Program-made: the position numbers and the translations under genes
Shown: one piece after another, positions 43,827-45,355 of the stretch
Numbering within the stretch: position 1 is the stretch's first letter
How the letters are laid out: each line of letters opens with the position of its first letter
Assembly (NCBI GenBank): GCA_015680685.1
Contig: MNCI01022664.1
Coordinates: 1-45,355, forward strand
Length of the DNA stretch: 45,355 nucleotides
Reading direction: 5' to 3'
From: Gnetum montanum
Taxonomy: Eukaryota > Streptophyta > Gnetopsida > Gnetales > Gnetaceae
The notes under the pieces: model-generated
Database searches by the model: none
Seen by the model: the letters and a program-made list of their open reading frames with translations, nothing else
Told to the model about the DNA's origin: nothing

Positions 43827-45355
43827 TTACATCATGGAACCAAGTCCCATCCGAGTGACATGATCCTTGAATGACCGTGGTGGCATTCCTTTGGTCAAAG
43901 GATCAGCTAGCATTAATTCAGTGCTGATATGATCTATGACCACTTTATTTTCTTTAATGCGATCCCTTATGGCTAAGTACTTTATGTCGACGTGTTTATT
44001 TCGACTGCCACTCTTATTATTCTTAGCCATAAAGACAGCAGCTGAATTGTCACAAAATATCTGTAATGGCCTAGATATTGAATCCAGAATTCTAAGCCCT
44101 GATATGAAACTCTTTAACCATACACCATGTGAAGTAGCCTCAAAACAAGAAACGAACTCTGCCTCCATTGTGGAAGTAGCAACCAAGGTTTGCTTTCCAC
44201 TCCTCCAGGAGATGGCTCCTCCAGCTAGCATAAAAACATAACCTGATGTTGATTTCCTGGAATCAACGCAGCCAGCAAAGTCTGAATCGGAGTAGCCAAT
44301 CACCTCCAAATGGTCAGTTCGTCGATACATAAGCATGTAATCCTTTGTACCTTGAAGGTACCTCATGACTTTCTTTGCAGCCTTCCAGTGGTCGATACCT
44401 GGATTACTCTGATATCGGCCCAACATCCCCACAGCAAATGCAATGTCAGGTCGTGTGCAGACCTGAGCATACATAAGGCTTCCAACAGCTGAAGCATATG
44501 GAATGTTGCTCATGTGACTTTTCTCTAAATCATTCATAGGGCACTGGTTCAAATTGAACCTGTCACCCTTTACAATGGGTGCAATACTTGGTGAACAATC
44601 TTTCATCCGAAACCTCTCTAGAACTTTATTAATATAGGTTTCCTGCGATAGACCCAGAATATATCTAGATCTATCCCTATGGATCTTAATGCCAAGGACA
44701 TAAGATGCCTCACCCATATCCTGCATGTCAAAATTCTTAGAGAGAAATTGTTTCACCGCATATAAAAATCCATGATCATTGGTTGCAAGAAGGATATCAT
44801 CCACATAGAGGACAAGAAAACAGATTTTACTCCCACTGACCTTCTGGTATATGCATTGATCCATGATGTTTTCTTCAAAGCCAAATGAAGTGATGACATC
44901 ATGGAATTTCAAATACCACTGACGGGAGGCCTGTTTCAAGCCATATATAGACTTCTTAAGCTTGCATACCAATTGCTCACCATCATTAGAGGAGAATCCT
45001 TCAGGTTGTTTCATATAAACCTCTTCCTCTAGATCACCATTAAGGAATGTTGTTTTCACATCCATTTGATGTAGTTCAAAATCAAAGTGAGCTACCAATG
45101 CCATGATCACACGAAGGGAGTCCTTCTTAGATACAGGAGAAAAGGTCTCCATGTAATCTATTCCCTCCTGCTGAGTGAACCCTTTGGCAACAAGTCTAGC
45201 CTTATATCTTTCAATGTTGCCCAAGGAGTCTCTTTTAGTCTTGAAGACCCATTTGGATCCTATGGTTTTAACACCATTGGGCAACTTGACAAGATCCCAA
45301 ACTCCATTAGTGGACATAGAGTTCATCTCATCTTTCATGGCATCATACCATAAGT
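43827..45355 (-). CDS. Ty1/copia pol, RT-RNase H part (5' partial)
   Basis: The minus-strand frame is open from the window edge to the stop at 43827, about 508 residues with no break. It starts inside the polyprotein (LWYDAMKDEMNSM), so the true start lies beyond 45355. RT (RVT_2 type): VWDLVKLPNGVKTIGSKWVF, RYKARLVAKGFTQ, DVKTTFLNG, KKSIYGLKQASRQWY, and the catalytic YVDDILLA. RNase H, in the C-terminal half: GYSDSDFAGCVDSRKSTSGY, ATSTMEAEF, FCDNSAAVFMAKN, and the usual copia ending HVDIKYLAIRDRI, ADPLTKGMPPRSFKDHV. All catalytic motifs look intact, in contrast to the gypsy elements. Role: copies element RNA to DNA. Youth or recent activity is possible, but needs the missing half. Confidence 0.93.
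   Translation of the reverse strand, partial: LWYDAMKDEMNSMSTNGVWDLVKLPNGVKTIGSKWVFKTKRDSLGNIERYKARLVAKGFTQQEGIDYMETFSPVSKKDSLRVIMALVAHFDFELHQMDVKTTFLNGDLEEEVYMKQPEGFSSNDGEQLVCKLKKSIYGLKQASRQWYLKFHDVITSFGFEENIMDQCIYQKVSGSKICFLVLYVDDILLATNDHGFLYAVKQFLSKNFDMQDMGEASYVLGIKIHRDRSRYILGLSQETYINKVLERFRMKDCSPSIAPIVKGDRFNLNQCPMNDLEKSHMSNIPYASAVGSLMYAQVCTRPDIAFAVGMLGRYQSNPGIDHWKAAKKVMRYLQGTKDYMLMYRRTDHLEVIGYSDSDFAGCVDSRKSTSGYVFMLAGGAISWRSGKQTLVATSTMEAEFVSCFEATSHGVWLKSFISGLRILDSISRPLQIFCDNSAAVFMAKNNKSGSRNKHVDIKYLAIRDRIKENKVVIDHISTELMLADPLTKGMPPRSFKDHVTRMGLGSMM

Overview
This is a stretch of a large, repeat-packed plant nuclear genome. The only host gene I can support is ARC6, the chloroplast-division protein gene, on the minus strand (37550-42509) with seven exons. 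Nearly all the rest is transposable elements: old, stop-ridden Ty3/gypsy elements nested in one another, RTE- and L1-type LINE remnants, a probable tRNA-derived SINE, and one far better preserved Ty1/copia element running off the right edge. ARC6 and the element types make it a seed plant. Very old LTR elements that persist instead of being deleted suggest a gymnosperm, probably a conifer; that last step is inference.

Layout: 1-2030 is an unclassified repeat (family X). 2091-3876 plus about 14364-14760 is one RTE-type LINE (minus), split in its endonuclease region by gypsy element E1 (3882-14358, plus; target duplication TACCT). E1 is itself split inside its reverse transcriptase by a solo LTR (8585-9576; duplication CTACT). 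From about 15100 to 33906 lies an older minus-strand gypsy element, E3. E3 is cut by a solo LTR (16157-17028) and by a 14-kb full-length minus-strand element, E2 (19006-33074; duplication ATACC). E2 holds a second copy of repeat X, which holds a further solo LTR (24110-24833; duplication ATTAC) with a 371-bp gap of N. An LTR at 33907-34798 sits where E3 meets a plus-strand fragment (E4, about 34800-36120). Then come an L1-type LINE fragment, a SINE-like piece and a perfect 54-bp tandem duplication before the 3' end of ARC6.

The gypsy elements belong to one group. They have tRNA-Asp-type primer sites, LTR ends TGATGAG/CTCATCA, order gag-PR-RT-RNaseH-IN with no chromodomain seen, and in E2 an extra coiled-coil region after integrase. 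This fits the non-chromoviral (Athila/Tat-like) side of Ty3/gypsy. None looks able to move by itself: frames are broken and catalytic residues are changed.

ARC6 works in the inner chloroplast envelope, where it anchors FtsZ on the stromal side and PDV2 in the intermembrane space. Its exons here join in frame to 815 codons plus stop. A copia 3' LTR in the same orientation ends about 520 bp upstream of its start codon, and an RTE LINE tail lies in its third intron. Two single-N positions flanked by perfect duplications (41 and 49 bp) look like assembly joins, not biology.
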